A DNA stretch of 64,000 nucleotides from Mycolicibacterium fortuitum subsp. fortuitum. GTDB taxonomy: Bacteria > Actinomycetota > Actinomycetes > Mycobacteriales > Mycobacteriaceae. A program made the position numbers and the translations under genes. Shown here one piece after another: positions 33,808 to 42,604 of the stretch. Numbering within the stretch: the first letter of the stretch is position 1; each line of letters begins with the position of its first letter. Location of the stretch: NCBI RefSeq assembly GCF_022179545.1, contig NZ_AP025518.1, positions 4,340,001 to 4,404,000 of the forward strand, read 5' to 3'. The notes under the pieces were generated by a model, which was given only the letters and a program-made list of their open reading frames with translations, was not told the origin of the DNA and ran no database searches.

Positions 33808-35302
33808 ACGTCTGCTCGCCAGAGGGATTGACGGGTTCGGCGAAGACTGTGGCCGTCGAGCGGCCCCGCAGTACCGTCGAGCCGCGCACTGCCCAGTGTC
33901 CGCCCTCATCGGCGTCAGCATGGGCCAGTGCGCTTCCCGAGCACAACACCGTCGACTCGCGATCCTTGGCATGGTCGGCCAGACGCGCCGCTTCGTTGAC
34001 CGCGTCACCGATCACGGTGTATTCATAGCGGTTCTCGGCGCCGATATTGCCCGCGAACACCGATCCGCACGAAATACCGACGCCGAACTCCACATCCGGA
34101 AGCTGGTGCAGCCGTGGTACCAGCGCCCGGGCCGTGGCCAGGGCCGAGGAGGCCGGGTTGTCCAGCCGCAGCGGCGCACCGAAGACGGCGAGCACCGCGT
34201 CACCCTCGAATTTGTTGATCAGGCCGTGATGGCGCTCGACGGTATCCACCACGATCTTGAAGAAGCCGTTGAGCAACTGTGCCACCTCTTGGGGCGGACG
34301 CGAGGCTCCCAGTGCCGTCGAACCGACCAGATCGACGTAGAGGACCGCGGCCTCTCGGACATCGCCGGTAACCGCCCCACCCTGCTGCAACGCATGCCGG
34401 GCCACGTCTACCCCGACGTACCTGCCGAACAGGTCACGCAACCGGTTCCGCTCGGCCAGGCCGGCCAGCATCCGGTTGAATCCGTATTGCAGCCGGCCTA
34501 TTTCGGATGACTCGTATACCTTCACCGACACACCGGACCAGCCGCGTTCGACGGCTTTCATGGCGAGCACGACCTCCCCGACCGGGTCGGATACCGAGCG
34601 CGCCACCAGGACCATCGACCGCAGTCCGAAGACCAGCGAGATGACCGCCAACACCAGCACCGCTGCCTCGACCGGCGCAGTCTTCTGGACGAACCATCCG
34701 TTGGAGCGCGCCAGCACGATCAGTGCGATGCCGGCCAAAGGCAGCCCGCTGAACAGGGTCCAGATGGTGATCAGGCGGGCCAGGACGCCGGGCATTCTCA
34801 CCATCGTCGCCGAGGTGGCGGTCAGCGATGCCGCGACGATCGGTCGCAGCATCCGTTGCGTCACCAGGAATCCCATGCAGGCCGCCGCGACACCGCCGAA
34901 CAGAATCGCACCGCCCATCACGTACGCGACGCCGCCGCCGGCACCGAGGTTCAGCAGCGTGTACACGAGCGCGCTCACCGCCCAGGTGGTGAACTGGATG
35001 ATGGTCTGCCGCGGGGCGATGCGCATGGCAGCCCGCTGCTGTTGCGGCGTCGGATCTTCTCCCGCGGCAAACCATTTGAATGTCGGATGGACGTTGACCC
35101 AGCCGACGACGGTATCGACGATCGCGGCAGCGACCATCAGTGCGATCAGGGCGACGAGGTTCGCCTGGGTCAACAGCTCCCGCGCATCGCCGACGGTATT
35201 GCGGCTGAGTGTGAGCACCACGAGCGTCACCGCGGCGGCCGCAGTGGTCTGCGCGTAGATCTGCCTCGCCGCATAGCTCACACTGAGCCGGATCGCCCCC
35301 AT
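33806..35302 (-). CDS. membrane-bound class III adenylate cyclase with HAMP domain
   Basis: 498 residues. About six membrane helices occupy the first 230 residues, a HAMP linker follows (RSVSDPVGEVVLAMKAVERG, near 233-290), and the cyclase domain runs from about 312 to 490. Metal-binding Asp residues are in YVDLVGST and FEGDAV, the base-recognition Lys in NKFEGD, and the transition-state Asn/Arg in VIGDAVNEAARL. Resembles the M. tuberculosis Rv1318c-Rv1320c group. Not obviously tied to the catabolic genes, though cAMP could signal carbon status. Confidence 0.9.
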   Translation of the reverse strand: MGAIRLSVSYAARQIYAQTTAAAAVTLVVLTLSRNTVGDARELLTQANLVALIALMVAAAIVDTVVGWVNVHPTFKWFAAGEDPTPQQQRAAMRIAPRQTIIQFTTWAVSALVYTLLNLGAGGGVAYVMGGAILFGGVAAACMGFLVTQRMLRPIVAASLTATSATMVRMPGVLARLITIWTLFSGLPLAGIALIVLARSNGWFVQKTAPVEAAVLVLAVISLVFGLRSMVLVARSVSDPVGEVVLAMKAVERGWSGVSVKVYESSEIGRLQYGFNRMLAGLAERNRLRDLFGRYVGVDVARHALQQGGAVTGDVREAAVLYVDLVGSTALGASRPPQEVAQLLNGFFKIVVDTVERHHGLINKFEGDAVLAVFGAPLRLDNPASSALATARALVPRLHQLPDVEFGVGISCGSVFAGNIGAENRYEYTVIGDAVNEAARLADHAKDRESTVLCSGSALAHADADEGGHWAVRGSTVLRGRSTATVFAEPVNPSGEQT

Positions 35303-35318
35303 CGTCAGAGGCCCACGC

Positions 35319-36101
35319 TTACTTGATGTTCTGCTTCATTCCTTCGATATCCATCAACACCGGCCATCCGCTGACGCTAAGCGCATTGCCGTGCCCGGTC
35401 TGGTGAATATCGAACACCGACTGGATCGCGGCGTAGAAACCCTGCACGTCGAGCGTCTGATTGACGGCGCGCTTGGCCTGACGAAGCGCGAACGCCGGCA
35501 TCTGGGCGATCTGCGCAGCCAACTCGGCCGTCTGGGCGTCGAGTTCGGCCCGAGGCACCACCCGATTGACCATGCCGGTCCGCTCGGCCTCCTCCGCGGT
35601 CAAGGCCCGGCCGGTGAACAGGATCTCTTTGGCCTTACGGGCGCCGAGTTCCCAGGTGTGCCCGTGGTACTCGACACCACCGATACCCATCAGCGCCACC
35701 GGATCGGAGAACAGCGCGTCGTCGGCGGCCAGAATCAGATCGCACGGCCAGCAGAGCAGCAGACCGCCGGAGATGCAGCGCCCCTGGACCGCCGCGATCG
35801 ACGGTTTGGGCACGTTGCGCCAACGCAGCGTGTATTCGAGATAGCGCCGCGACTCGTGCTCGATGAGGAATTCCAGTGTGATCTTGTCCGGCACCGGCCC
35901 ACCGCCGCGCAGATCATGTCCCGCGGAGAAGTGCTTACCGTTGGCGCGGAGCACGATCACCTTCACCTCGCGGTCCGCGGCAGCCTTGGTCCACGCGGCG
36001 TCGAGCTCATCGAGCAACTCGGGGTTCTGCGCGTTGGCAGCTTCCGGCCGGTTCAGCGTGATCGTGGCGACCGAATCGGCGACGTCATAGTCGATGTACA
36101 C
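35319..36101 (-). CDS. enoyl-CoA hydratase/isomerase (crotonase) family protein
   Basis: 260 residues. The first oxyanion loop AKHFSAGHDL near 57-66 and the second GRCISGGLLLCWPCD near 105-119 are present. The two catalytic Glu of true hydratases are not in their usual places (GGLLLCW for GGGxEL and FSDPVALMG for PE). It may be an isomerase, hydrolase or C-C lyase. Lies 17 bp before the adenylate cyclase start on the same strand. Confidence 0.87.
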   Translation of the reverse strand: MYIDYDVADSVATITLNRPEAANAQNPELLDELDAAWTKAAADREVKVIVLRANGKHFSAGHDLRGGGPVPDKITLEFLIEHESRRYLEYTLRWRNVPKPSIAAVQGRCISGGLLLCWPCDLILAADDALFSDPVALMGIGGVEYHGHTWELGARKAKEILFTGRALTAEEAERTGMVNRVVPRAELDAQTAELAAQIAQMPAFALRQAKRAVNQTLDVQGFYAAIQSVFDIHQTGHGNALSVSGWPVLMDIEGMKQNIK

Positions 36102-36234
36102 GTGTTTCCTTCTGCTCGCCGCTGCGACAGGGCAGCCGTCTGCGCGCTTCCGCAGCTAACCGGCAAACACGCCCGGCGGCGCCCAATTTTGATGCGAAAC
36201 CCTTCTTCTCAAAGGACTTCTATAATTCCTTTGG

Positions 36235-36251
36235 TGAGAATACTATTCTCA
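36235..36251. promoter_or_regulatory. near-perfect TGAGAAT-ACT-ATTCTCA operator upstream of TetR C
   Basis: Best copy of the window's 17-bp palindrome; flanking G and C extend the symmetry to 19 bp (36234-36252). It lies 55 bp before the TetR ATG at 36307 and 133 bp from the divergent crotonase start, the expected place for autoregulation. Confidence 0.75.
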
Positions 36252-36306
36252 CAGTACGAAAGTTACAATCTCCGACACATTGGCCGCGAGGGGGTCTGGC
36301 ACCACA

Positions 36307-37026
36307 ATGGCAAGGCGTTCTCCGGTACAGTCAGTTCATGTTCTCCCCACTCGACAAGCGTCGGAGCAGCCAGTGACCACCGCTGGCGAAGAACCCGCGT
36401 GGAAGCAGAGAGCTGTCGAGCGGTCGATCAAAACAGCCAAGTTGCGTGCCGCCCAGCGCGTGCAACGGTTCCTCGATGCAGCCCAGGCGATCATCATCGA
36501 AAAGGGCAGCACCGACTTCACGGTCCAAGAAGTCGTGGACCGCTCCCGCCAGTCGCTGCGGAGCTTCTACCTGCAGTTCGACGGTAAGCACGAACTCCTC
36601 CTCGCGTTGTTCGAAGACGCGCTGAGCCGCTCGGCCGACCAGATCAGGGCGGCCACTTCCACCCAGGGCGAACCGATCGAGCGCCTGAAAGTCGCAATTC
36701 AACTGCTCTTCGAATCGTCACGGCCCGATCCGGCCGCCAAGCGCCCCCTGTTCACCGACTTCGCGCCCCGTTTGCTGGTATCGCATCCGTCGGAGGTCAA
36801 GGTCGCCCACGCGCCGCTGCTGGCCTTGCTCACCGAGCTCATGGAGGAAGCCTCCGAGGCCGGTCAACTGCGCCCGGGGATCAACCCTCGGAGGATGGCC
36901 GCGATGACCATGCAGACCGTGATGTTCGTCGCACAATCGAGCGGCGGCGCGGACGAATCGTCGGCCCACCCGATCACCGCCGATGAAGTATGGGACTTCG
37001 TCGCCAACGGATTCGCCGCCGACTAG
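36307..37026 (+). CDS. TetR-family transcriptional regulator (C), candidate regulon master
   Basis: 239 residues from ATG 36307, with a GAGGGGG about 12 bp upstream; GTG 36373 is an alternative giving a shorter tail. The helix-turn-helix is near 50-95 (FTVQEVVDRSRQSLRSFYLQFDGKHELL). Its own control region holds the best TGAGAAT palindrome and no other palindrome was found there, making it the most likely binder of the dispersed copies. The ligand is unknown; acyl-CoA intermediates are typical effectors of such regulators. Confidence 0.88.
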   Translation: MARRSPVQSVHVLPTRQASEQPVTTAGEEPAWKQRAVERSIKTAKLRAAQRVQRFLDAAQAIIIEKGSTDFTVQEVVDRSRQSLRSFYLQFDGKHELLLALFEDALSRSADQIRAATSTQGEPIERLKVAIQLLFESSRPDPAAKRPLFTDFAPRLLVSHPSEVKVAHAPLLALLTELMEEASEAGQLRPGINPRRMAAMTMQTVMFVAQSSGGADESSAHPITADEVWDFVANGFAAD

Positions 37027-37530
37027 TCAAGAATTTTGTTCTCCTAAGAAAAGAACTCGCTTTTCCGCCAGGGGTGTGACCGATCTCGCCACTCACGATC
37101 ATCGCCCCGCACGATGGTCGCCGGGCACCGTTGGAACCCACAATCGGAGTGCGATCACCGCGTATCCACACGCGAAGTTGAGCGCTGTTCATGTACGAGG
37201 CGGACACACGGTCGACATTGACGCGGGCAACCAGTGCAGCCGGTCGCCACGACATCGGCCGGGCGCCGACAGCGCCGTGGGCAATCCGCAACACCGCTCC
37301 GCCGAACCTTCTTCTGAGCTGTCCGGCATTGGCACCGAGAGGGAAGCTGACCCGCCACAGGTCGTGACCGTGATTGCGCGGGAGAACCCCACTCTTACAA
37401 ATGGAGAGTATGAATAGCCTCAAACGTATCTGTCGTTGACACGTGAGCTGCCTGGTGACACAGTTGCTGAGCAGGTGCACAGAAATTCATCGAGCGTGCG
37501 ACAGACATGAACACAGAACCGAGGTAATCA
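37027..37530. other. 504-bp region without a recognisable gene
   Basis: Open frames exist on both strands but are Arg/Ser-rich, lack ribosome sites and match nothing I know. An inverted repeat GTTCT-N9-AGAAC lies at 37038-37056 just after the TetR stop and could be a terminator or operator. TTGACA at 37436 could be a -35 element for the following SDR gene, but no good -10 was found at the right distance. Confidence 0.5.
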
Positions 37531-38376
37531 ATGACTGGACGGGTGGAAGGCAAGGTCGCGTTCGTCACCGGGGCGGCCCGTGGCCAGGGACGTAGCCATG
37601 CGGTACGGCTGGCTCAAGAGGGCGCCGACATCATCGCGATCGACATCTGTGGACCGATCCGCCCCGGCGTGGAGACCGCCATCCCGGCGTCCACCTCCGA
37701 TGACCTGGCCGAGACCGCCAGCCTGATCAAGGGACTCAATCGTCGTGTCGTGACCGCCGAGGTCGATGTGCGCGATGCCGACGCGATCAAAGCCGCCGTC
37801 GACAGCGGCGTCGAGCAGCTCGGCCGCCTCGACATCATCGTGGCCAACGCCGGTATCGGCAACGGCGGTGACGTGCTGCACGAGACCAGCCAGCTCGACT
37901 GGGACGAGATGATCGACATCAACCTGTCGGGCGTCTGGAAGTCGGTCAAAGCCGGTGTACCGCATCTCATCGAAGGCGGTCGCGGCGGCTCGATCATCCT
38001 GACCAGCTCGGTCGGCGGGCTCAAGGCCTACCCGCACTGCGGAAATTACGTCGCCGCCAAGCACGGTGTCGTCGGGCTGATGCGCGGCTTCGCCGTGGAG
38101 CTGGGGCAGCACAACATCCGTTGCAACAGTGTGCATCCCACACATGTGGCGACCCCGATGCTGCACAACGACGGCACGTTCAAGATGTTCCGGCCCGACC
38201 TGGAGAACCCGGGTCCCGACGACATGGCGCCGATCTGCCAGTTGTTCCACACGCTGCCGATCCCCTGGGTCGAGGCCGTGGACATCAGCAACGCCGTGCT
38301 GTTCCTGGCCTCCGACGAGGCCCGCTACGTCACCGGCGTGACACTGCCGGTCGACGCCGGAAGCTGCCTCAAGTAG
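37531..38376 (+). CDS. mycofactocin-coupled short-chain dehydrogenase/reductase
   Basis: 281 residues, preceded by GAGG. The N-terminus EGKVAFVTGAARGQGRSHAV, then EGADIIAIDIC, is the signature of SDRs that hold NAD(H) tightly and regenerate it through mycofactocin. NANAG-type loop at AGIGNG, active Tyr/Lys in YVAAK near 173. It probably oxidises an alcohol such as a hydroxylated ring. Monocistronic, with a terminator after the stop. Confidence 0.9.
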   Translation: MTGRVEGKVAFVTGAARGQGRSHAVRLAQEGADIIAIDICGPIRPGVETAIPASTSDDLAETASLIKGLNRRVVTAEVDVRDADAIKAAVDSGVEQLGRLDIIVANAGIGNGGDVLHETSQLDWDEMIDINLSGVWKSVKAGVPHLIEGGRGGSIILTSSVGGLKAYPHCGNYVAAKHGVVGLMRGFAVELGQHNIRCNSVHPTHVATPMLHNDGTFKMFRPDLENPGPDDMAPICQLFHTLPIPWVEAVDISNAVLFLASDEARYVTGVTLPVDAGSCLK

Positions 38377-38399
38377 GTCCGGGACCCCTAGCCCGGACC
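38376..38399. terminator. bidirectional hairpin between convergent SDR genes
   Basis: GGTCCGGG (38376-38383) pairs perfectly with CCCGGACC (38392-38399). The stops of both convergent genes fall inside or at the edge of this 24-bp element. Confidence 0.65.
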
Positions 38400-39194
38400 G
38401 AGTGTTGCGGCGCCGGTCTGCGGGTGGCGATACCAGCCACCCGCAGCCCGTGTGCCACCGTCGACGTGAATCGTCTGTCCGGTGATATAGCCCGACAGAC
38501 CCGAGGCCAGAAAGACTGCCGCCCCCGCGATTTCGTCGACGTGCCCGGCCCGCCCCAGCGGGATGGATTCGGCGATGCCCGCAGGCGGACCGTCGGGTGA
38601 CAGCGACATGAGCCCCTCGGTGAGAGTGAGGTCCGGTGCGATCGCGTTGACCCGGATGTCGTGCGGCGCAAGCTCGAACGACGCGGTCTGGGTGTAGTTG
38701 ATGACGCCGGCCTTCGCCGCCGCGTACGCGGCATAGCCTGGTGCCGCCCGTACTCCCTCGATCGACGTGAGGTTGATGATGCTGCCCGGCAGTTCATCGG
38801 CGACCAGCCGCCGCGCCACCCGCTGCGTACACAGCAGGACGTGGCGCAGATTGCTCTTGTACAGTGCGTCCCAACCATTCTCGCTCGTTTCCAGCAGCGG
38901 AGATGCGAATACGCCGCCTGCGTTGTTGACCAGGATGCGCACCGGCCCGAGCTCGGAAGCGGTCTGCGCCAGCGCGGCATCCACCTGCTCGGCGTCACGT
39001 ACATCGGTGACGATACCCAGCGCTCCGATCGACTCAGCGGCATCCGCACAGGTGTCCCCATTGCGTTCCCAGATCGCCACCGAGGCACCGAAGGCGGCCA
39101 GTCCGGCGGCGATCCCCCGGCCGATGCCGGTGCCACCGCCGGTGACTACCGCCACCTGTCCGGTGAGCAGAATGTCAGAAGGATTGATAGCCAT
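38388..39194 (-). CDS. short-chain dehydrogenase/reductase
   Basis: 268 residues. TGGGTGIG cofactor motif near 18-25, NNAGG near 91, YAAAK near 158 and a Gly-rich C-terminal tail. Last gene of the nine-gene operon starting at 48298; 11 bp after the double CoA-transferase. Probably oxidises a hydroxyacyl-CoA or ring alcohol. Confidence 0.9.
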   Translation of the reverse strand: MAINPSDILLTGQVAVVTGGGTGIGRGIAAGLAAFGASVAIWERNGDTCADAAESIGALGIVTDVRDAEQVDAALAQTASELGPVRILVNNAGGVFASPLLETSENGWDALYKSNLRHVLLCTQRVARRLVADELPGSIINLTSIEGVRAAPGYAAYAAAKAGVINYTQTASFELAPHDIRVNAIAPDLTLTEGLMSLSPDGPPAGIAESIPLGRAGHVDEIAGAAVFLASGLSGYITGQTIHVDGGTRAAGGWYRHPQTGAATLGPG

Positions 39195-39205
39195 GGTTAT
39201 TCAGG

Positions 39206-41641
39206 CTAGTAGGTAAATCCGGCTGGGCGGGCCGCCTTGCGCCGCCCGCCCACGCCGGGTTCGGTGCCGATCACGCCGTCTTCGGCCAGTGCGGTGATCT
39301 CGTCGTCGGACAGCCCCAGCTCGGTCAGCAGTTCGTGATTGTGCTCGCCGAGCAGCGGCGCCGGCTGCCGGTGCAGTGCCCGTGGCCCGTCGGCCAGCGA
39401 GACAGGCAGGGTGCTGTGCGGAGCGGGACTGTTGACGGGATGCCCGACATGCTCGAAGAAGCGCCGGAACCGCAGCTGCGGCAACTCCAGCTGACGGTGC
39501 GGCTGCATCACCTTGGCCACGGGAACACCGGCCGGCCAGAGCGTTTCGACGATTTCGTCGCCGCTGCGCGGCAGACACCAGGCGGCCAGTTCCTTGTCGA
39601 TGAGGTCGTGGCTCGCCCGGCGCCCGACGACGGTGTCCAACGTCGGGTCCATCGCCCAGTCCGGTTCTCCGAGCACCGAGCGAAGGGCGGCCCACTGGGC
39701 ATCGTTGCTGACCGCGATCGCCACCCAACTGTCGGCGCGGCCGAACTCGTCGATCTCGGCACTCTGGTAGATGTTCTGCGGCGCCGCTGCCGGACCCCGG
39801 TTGCCGTCGCGCTGCAGCAGCGTGCCGTACGCCGAGTACTCGATGACCTGCTCGGCCGCCACGTTGAGCGCAGCGTCAACCATCGCGGCCTCGACGAGCA
39901 CCCCCTCGCCTGTCCGACGGCGGTGCTCCAGAGCGAGCATCAACCCCGACAGTGCGTGCACGCCGGCGTTGGGGTCGCCGATCGAATATGGTTCGAACGG
40001 AGCGCGATCCGGGTAGCCGGTGAGCCAGCTCAATCCTGAGGCGTCCTCGATGATGTAGGCGAACGCCGGGTTGTCCCGCCACGGCCCGTCGAGCCCGAAG
40101 CCTGGCATGCGCACCATGATGATGTCCTCGCGCAGCGCCCGCAGCGATTCGAAGTCGAGCCCGATCTGTTCGATCACTCTGGGGGTGAAGTTCTCCACCA
40201 CCACGTCGCAGGTGGTGATCAAGCGACGCAACAGCTTCCGGCCCTGCTCGGTCTGGAAGTCCAGGGTCAGGCTCTTCTTGTTGGTGTTGAGTGCACTGAA
40301 GATGGGCGAGCGCTCCCACCACTGCTCGACGGAGGCCGGGATACCGGCGATCAACCGGGTGCCGTCGGGGTGCGGGGTCGACTCCAGGTGGATCACCTCG
40401 GCGCCGAGCATGCCCAACGGATGGGTGCACGACGGCCCCGCCCAGAACGTGGTCATGTCGAGCACCCGTAAACCGCTGAACGGCAACCGGTCCCCTCGAG
40501 GTACGCCGGCAGGGGCGGCGTGCGGGGGCAGCTCCATGGCCCGGACCTCTTCGGTGTGCTCCCCCAGCCGCGGAGCCGGCGCCGCTTCACGCAACGCGGC
40601 ACCGGACAGCCGGTACGGCGGGGCGGGCTGGGTGAACCCGCGTTGCGGATTACGGACGAACGCGTTCCGCTGCACGAAATGGTCCATGACGGTGACGTTC
40701 TCGCCGTTGCCGACCGGTGAGTTCGGAATCCGGAAAGCCGTTGCGAGCTCACGAAGATCGTCCGCTCGCTGGTCACGCAGCCACGCGTAGAGCTCCTCAG
40801 CGTGCAGATTGGCCTGCTCGGTGATCGTGAGCTCCGAGGTCTCGTCGATCCATTCGTCATGCCCCGACATCGCACACAGGTCCCACCACTGCTGAGCGGT
40901 ACCGCATCCGAGGGCGACCAAGCCGTCGGCCGCCTCAGCGACCCCGGGAACAGTGGGCCTGCGCGCGTCACGCCATGGGCGACCCAGCATCTCGAAGTAG
41001 GTGACCGGGTAGTACGTCAACCCCAGGACTTGTGCCTCCAGCGCCGACAAGTCCACCAGCTCACCGTGGCCGTCCCGGATCGCCCGGGCCCGGAACGCCA
41101 GCGTCATGGCCGCGGCATACGCACCGGCGAGCCACTCGCCCACCTGGCCGCCGATCGACACCGGTGCCCGGTCCTGCACGCCGCGCCCGATCCCGATCGC
41201 GCCACCCGACCACGCCTGAAGGGTGAACTCGGTGGCAGCCCGCCCGCTCCACGGACCGTCCAGCCCGAACGGCGTGATCGTGGTGACGATCAGATGCGGA
41301 TGCCGGCGGAACAGATCCTCCGGTGCGAGCGACTGAGCGACAGACGATTCGGGAGACCAGATCACGGCGTCGGCCGCCGCCACCAGCCGGTCCAGCAGTC
41401 GCGAGTCGTCGGGACTGACGACCGCACTGCGTTTACCGCCCGAGAGGAAGGTGAACAGGGCGCCGTCTTCATCGGGGTCGATCTGTGCCCCTGACGCCGA
41501 CCACCGGCGCAGCGGATCACCTTCGGGAGCCTCGACTTTGATCACGTCGGCGCCGCCGTCGGCGAGGATCTTCGTGGCGTACGCCCCGGCGATCCCGCTG
41601 GACAGGTCGACGACGGTGTAGCCGTCAAGTGGTGCGCTCAT
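39206..41641 (-). CDS. double-domain type III CoA-transferase fusion
   Basis: 811 residues made of two complete CaiB/BaiF-like domains (about 1-370 and 385-780). Each has the N-terminal VVDLSSG/VLDMTTF-type start and a GLDGPW turn. In the single-domain homologue at 23129 the catalytic Asp follows this turn by eight residues. At the same spacing the first domain has Glu 138 and the second Ala 528, so the usual Asp is missing from both. It could still use Glu138, or bind CoA substrates without transfer. Confidence 0.88.
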   Translation of the reverse strand: MSAPLDGYTVVDLSSGIAGAYATKILADGGADVIKVEAPEGDPLRRWSASGAQIDPDEDGALFTFLSGGKRSAVVSPDDSRLLDRLVAAADAVIWSPESSVAQSLAPEDLFRRHPHLIVTTITPFGLDGPWSGRAATEFTLQAWSGGAIGIGRGVQDRAPVSIGGQVGEWLAGAYAAAMTLAFRARAIRDGHGELVDLSALEAQVLGLTYYPVTYFEMLGRPWRDARRPTVPGVAEAADGLVALGCGTAQQWWDLCAMSGHDEWIDETSELTITEQANLHAEELYAWLRDQRADDLRELATAFRIPNSPVGNGENVTVMDHFVQRNAFVRNPQRGFTQPAPPYRLSGAALREAAPAPRLGEHTEEVRAMELPPHAAPAGVPRGDRLPFSGLRVLDMTTFWAGPSCTHPLGMLGAEVIHLESTPHPDGTRLIAGIPASVEQWWERSPIFSALNTNKKSLTLDFQTEQGRKLLRRLITTCDVVVENFTPRVIEQIGLDFESLRALREDIIMVRMPGFGLDGPWRDNPAFAYIIEDASGLSWLTGYPDRAPFEPYSIGDPNAGVHALSGLMLALEHRRRTGEGVLVEAAMVDAALNVAAEQVIEYSAYGTLLQRDGNRGPAAAPQNIYQSAEIDEFGRADSWVAIAVSNDAQWAALRSVLGEPDWAMDPTLDTVVGRRASHDLIDKELAAWCLPRSGDEIVETLWPAGVPVAKVMQPHRQLELPQLRFRRFFEHVGHPVNSPAPHSTLPVSLADGPRALHRQPAPLLGEHNHELLTELGLSDDEITALAEDGVIGTEPGVGGRRKAARPAGFTY

Positions 41642-41644
41642 GTG

Positions 41645-42604
41645 CTATTCGGGTTTCGCCCTGTTCTTCTTGGACAGCCGGAAGTCGGGTGGGAACTTGC
41701 TGTCGTTGTCGTTGACCGCGGCCGACAGCCCCGAATCGATCGACTCGAACATGTCCAGGTCGTCATCGCTGTCGTTGGCCACCCCGTTGCCCATCGACTC
41801 GAAGAATGCGCTCAGCAGGCTGCCCATGTACTCACCCTGCTGCTGCTTGAAGATCTCGAAGAACATCTTCTGCTGAAAGACGGTGTCCACCGGGCGGTTC
41901 CGGGTGCAGGCTAGCGCGTACTTCTGCACCTCGGCTTCCAGCTGGTCGCGAGGCACCACCTTGTTGAGGAAGTTGCAGTCGTACATCTCCGCGGCGGTGA
42001 ACGGCCGTCCGGTGAAGACCATCTCCTGGAACTTCCGAAGGCCCATCATCTGGACCCACGTCCACATCCGCGGGCCCCAACCGTGATAGCGGAACGACGG
42101 ATGACCGAACAGAGCGTCATCCGACGAAATCACCAGATCGGCGTCCGCGCACTGGTAGAAATGCCAGCCGTAGCAGTAACCCTTGGCCTCGACGATGCTG
42201 ATCTTCTTGAAGTCCTGCAACGCGCGGTTGCCGGCCTGGGAGTTGGCGTACCAGGAGCTGATCGTGGCGCCGTTGCGGAAGGTGCCCTTGGGCGGGTATG
42301 TCACTTCCCCAACGCCGTCGTCCTCCAGGCGCAGTTCCGCCAGACGCGCCGCCGGATTGTCGTTGCCCTCCATGAACTCCGGTAGGTCTGCCCCGCTGCC
42401 AAGGTTGTCCCCGACGCCGCGGATGATCACCACCTTGACGTCGTTGTCGGCGTTGGCCGCGCGCAGCACGTCGGCATAGCGCAGGCGCGCCATCGACGTC
42501 GGCGCGTTGAGGAACTCCGGCCGGTTGAACGTGATGGTGGCGATCTTGGTCTTGGGGTCCTTCTCGTAGAGAATGATCTCCTCTGGGGTGGGCCGCTCAG
42601 GCAT
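41645..42604 (-). CDS. crotonase family protein (atypical)
   Basis: 319 residues from ATG 42604, overlapping the upstream stop by 8 bp. Crotonase fold: ATITFNRPEFLNAP near 22-35 and LGSGADLPEF near 68-77. The second loop reads GYCYGWHFYQCADADL, with no Glu where hydratases have it, and the FGHPSFRYHG segment lacks the second Glu. A long insertion follows the first loop. Possibly a ring-cleaving or decarboxylating crotonase. Confidence 0.85.
   Translation of the reverse strand: MPERPTPEEIILYEKDPKTKIATITFNRPEFLNAPTSMARLRYADVLRAANADNDVKVVIIRGVGDNLGSGADLPEFMEGNDNPAARLAELRLEDDGVGEVTYPPKGTFRNGATISSWYANSQAGNRALQDFKKISIVEAKGYCYGWHFYQCADADLVISSDDALFGHPSFRYHGWGPRMWTWVQMMGLRKFQEMVFTGRPFTAAEMYDCNFLNKVVPRDQLEAEVQKYALACTRNRPVDTVFQQKMFFEIFKQQQGEYMGSLLSAFFESMGNGVANDSDDDLDMFESIDSGLSAAVNDNDSKFPPDFRLSKKNRAKPE

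Noticed and set aside
36974..37480. 168-codon - strand frame in the gap after TetR C
   Set aside because: No ribosome site, Arg/Ser-rich, overlaps the TetR 3' end and matches no family I recognise.
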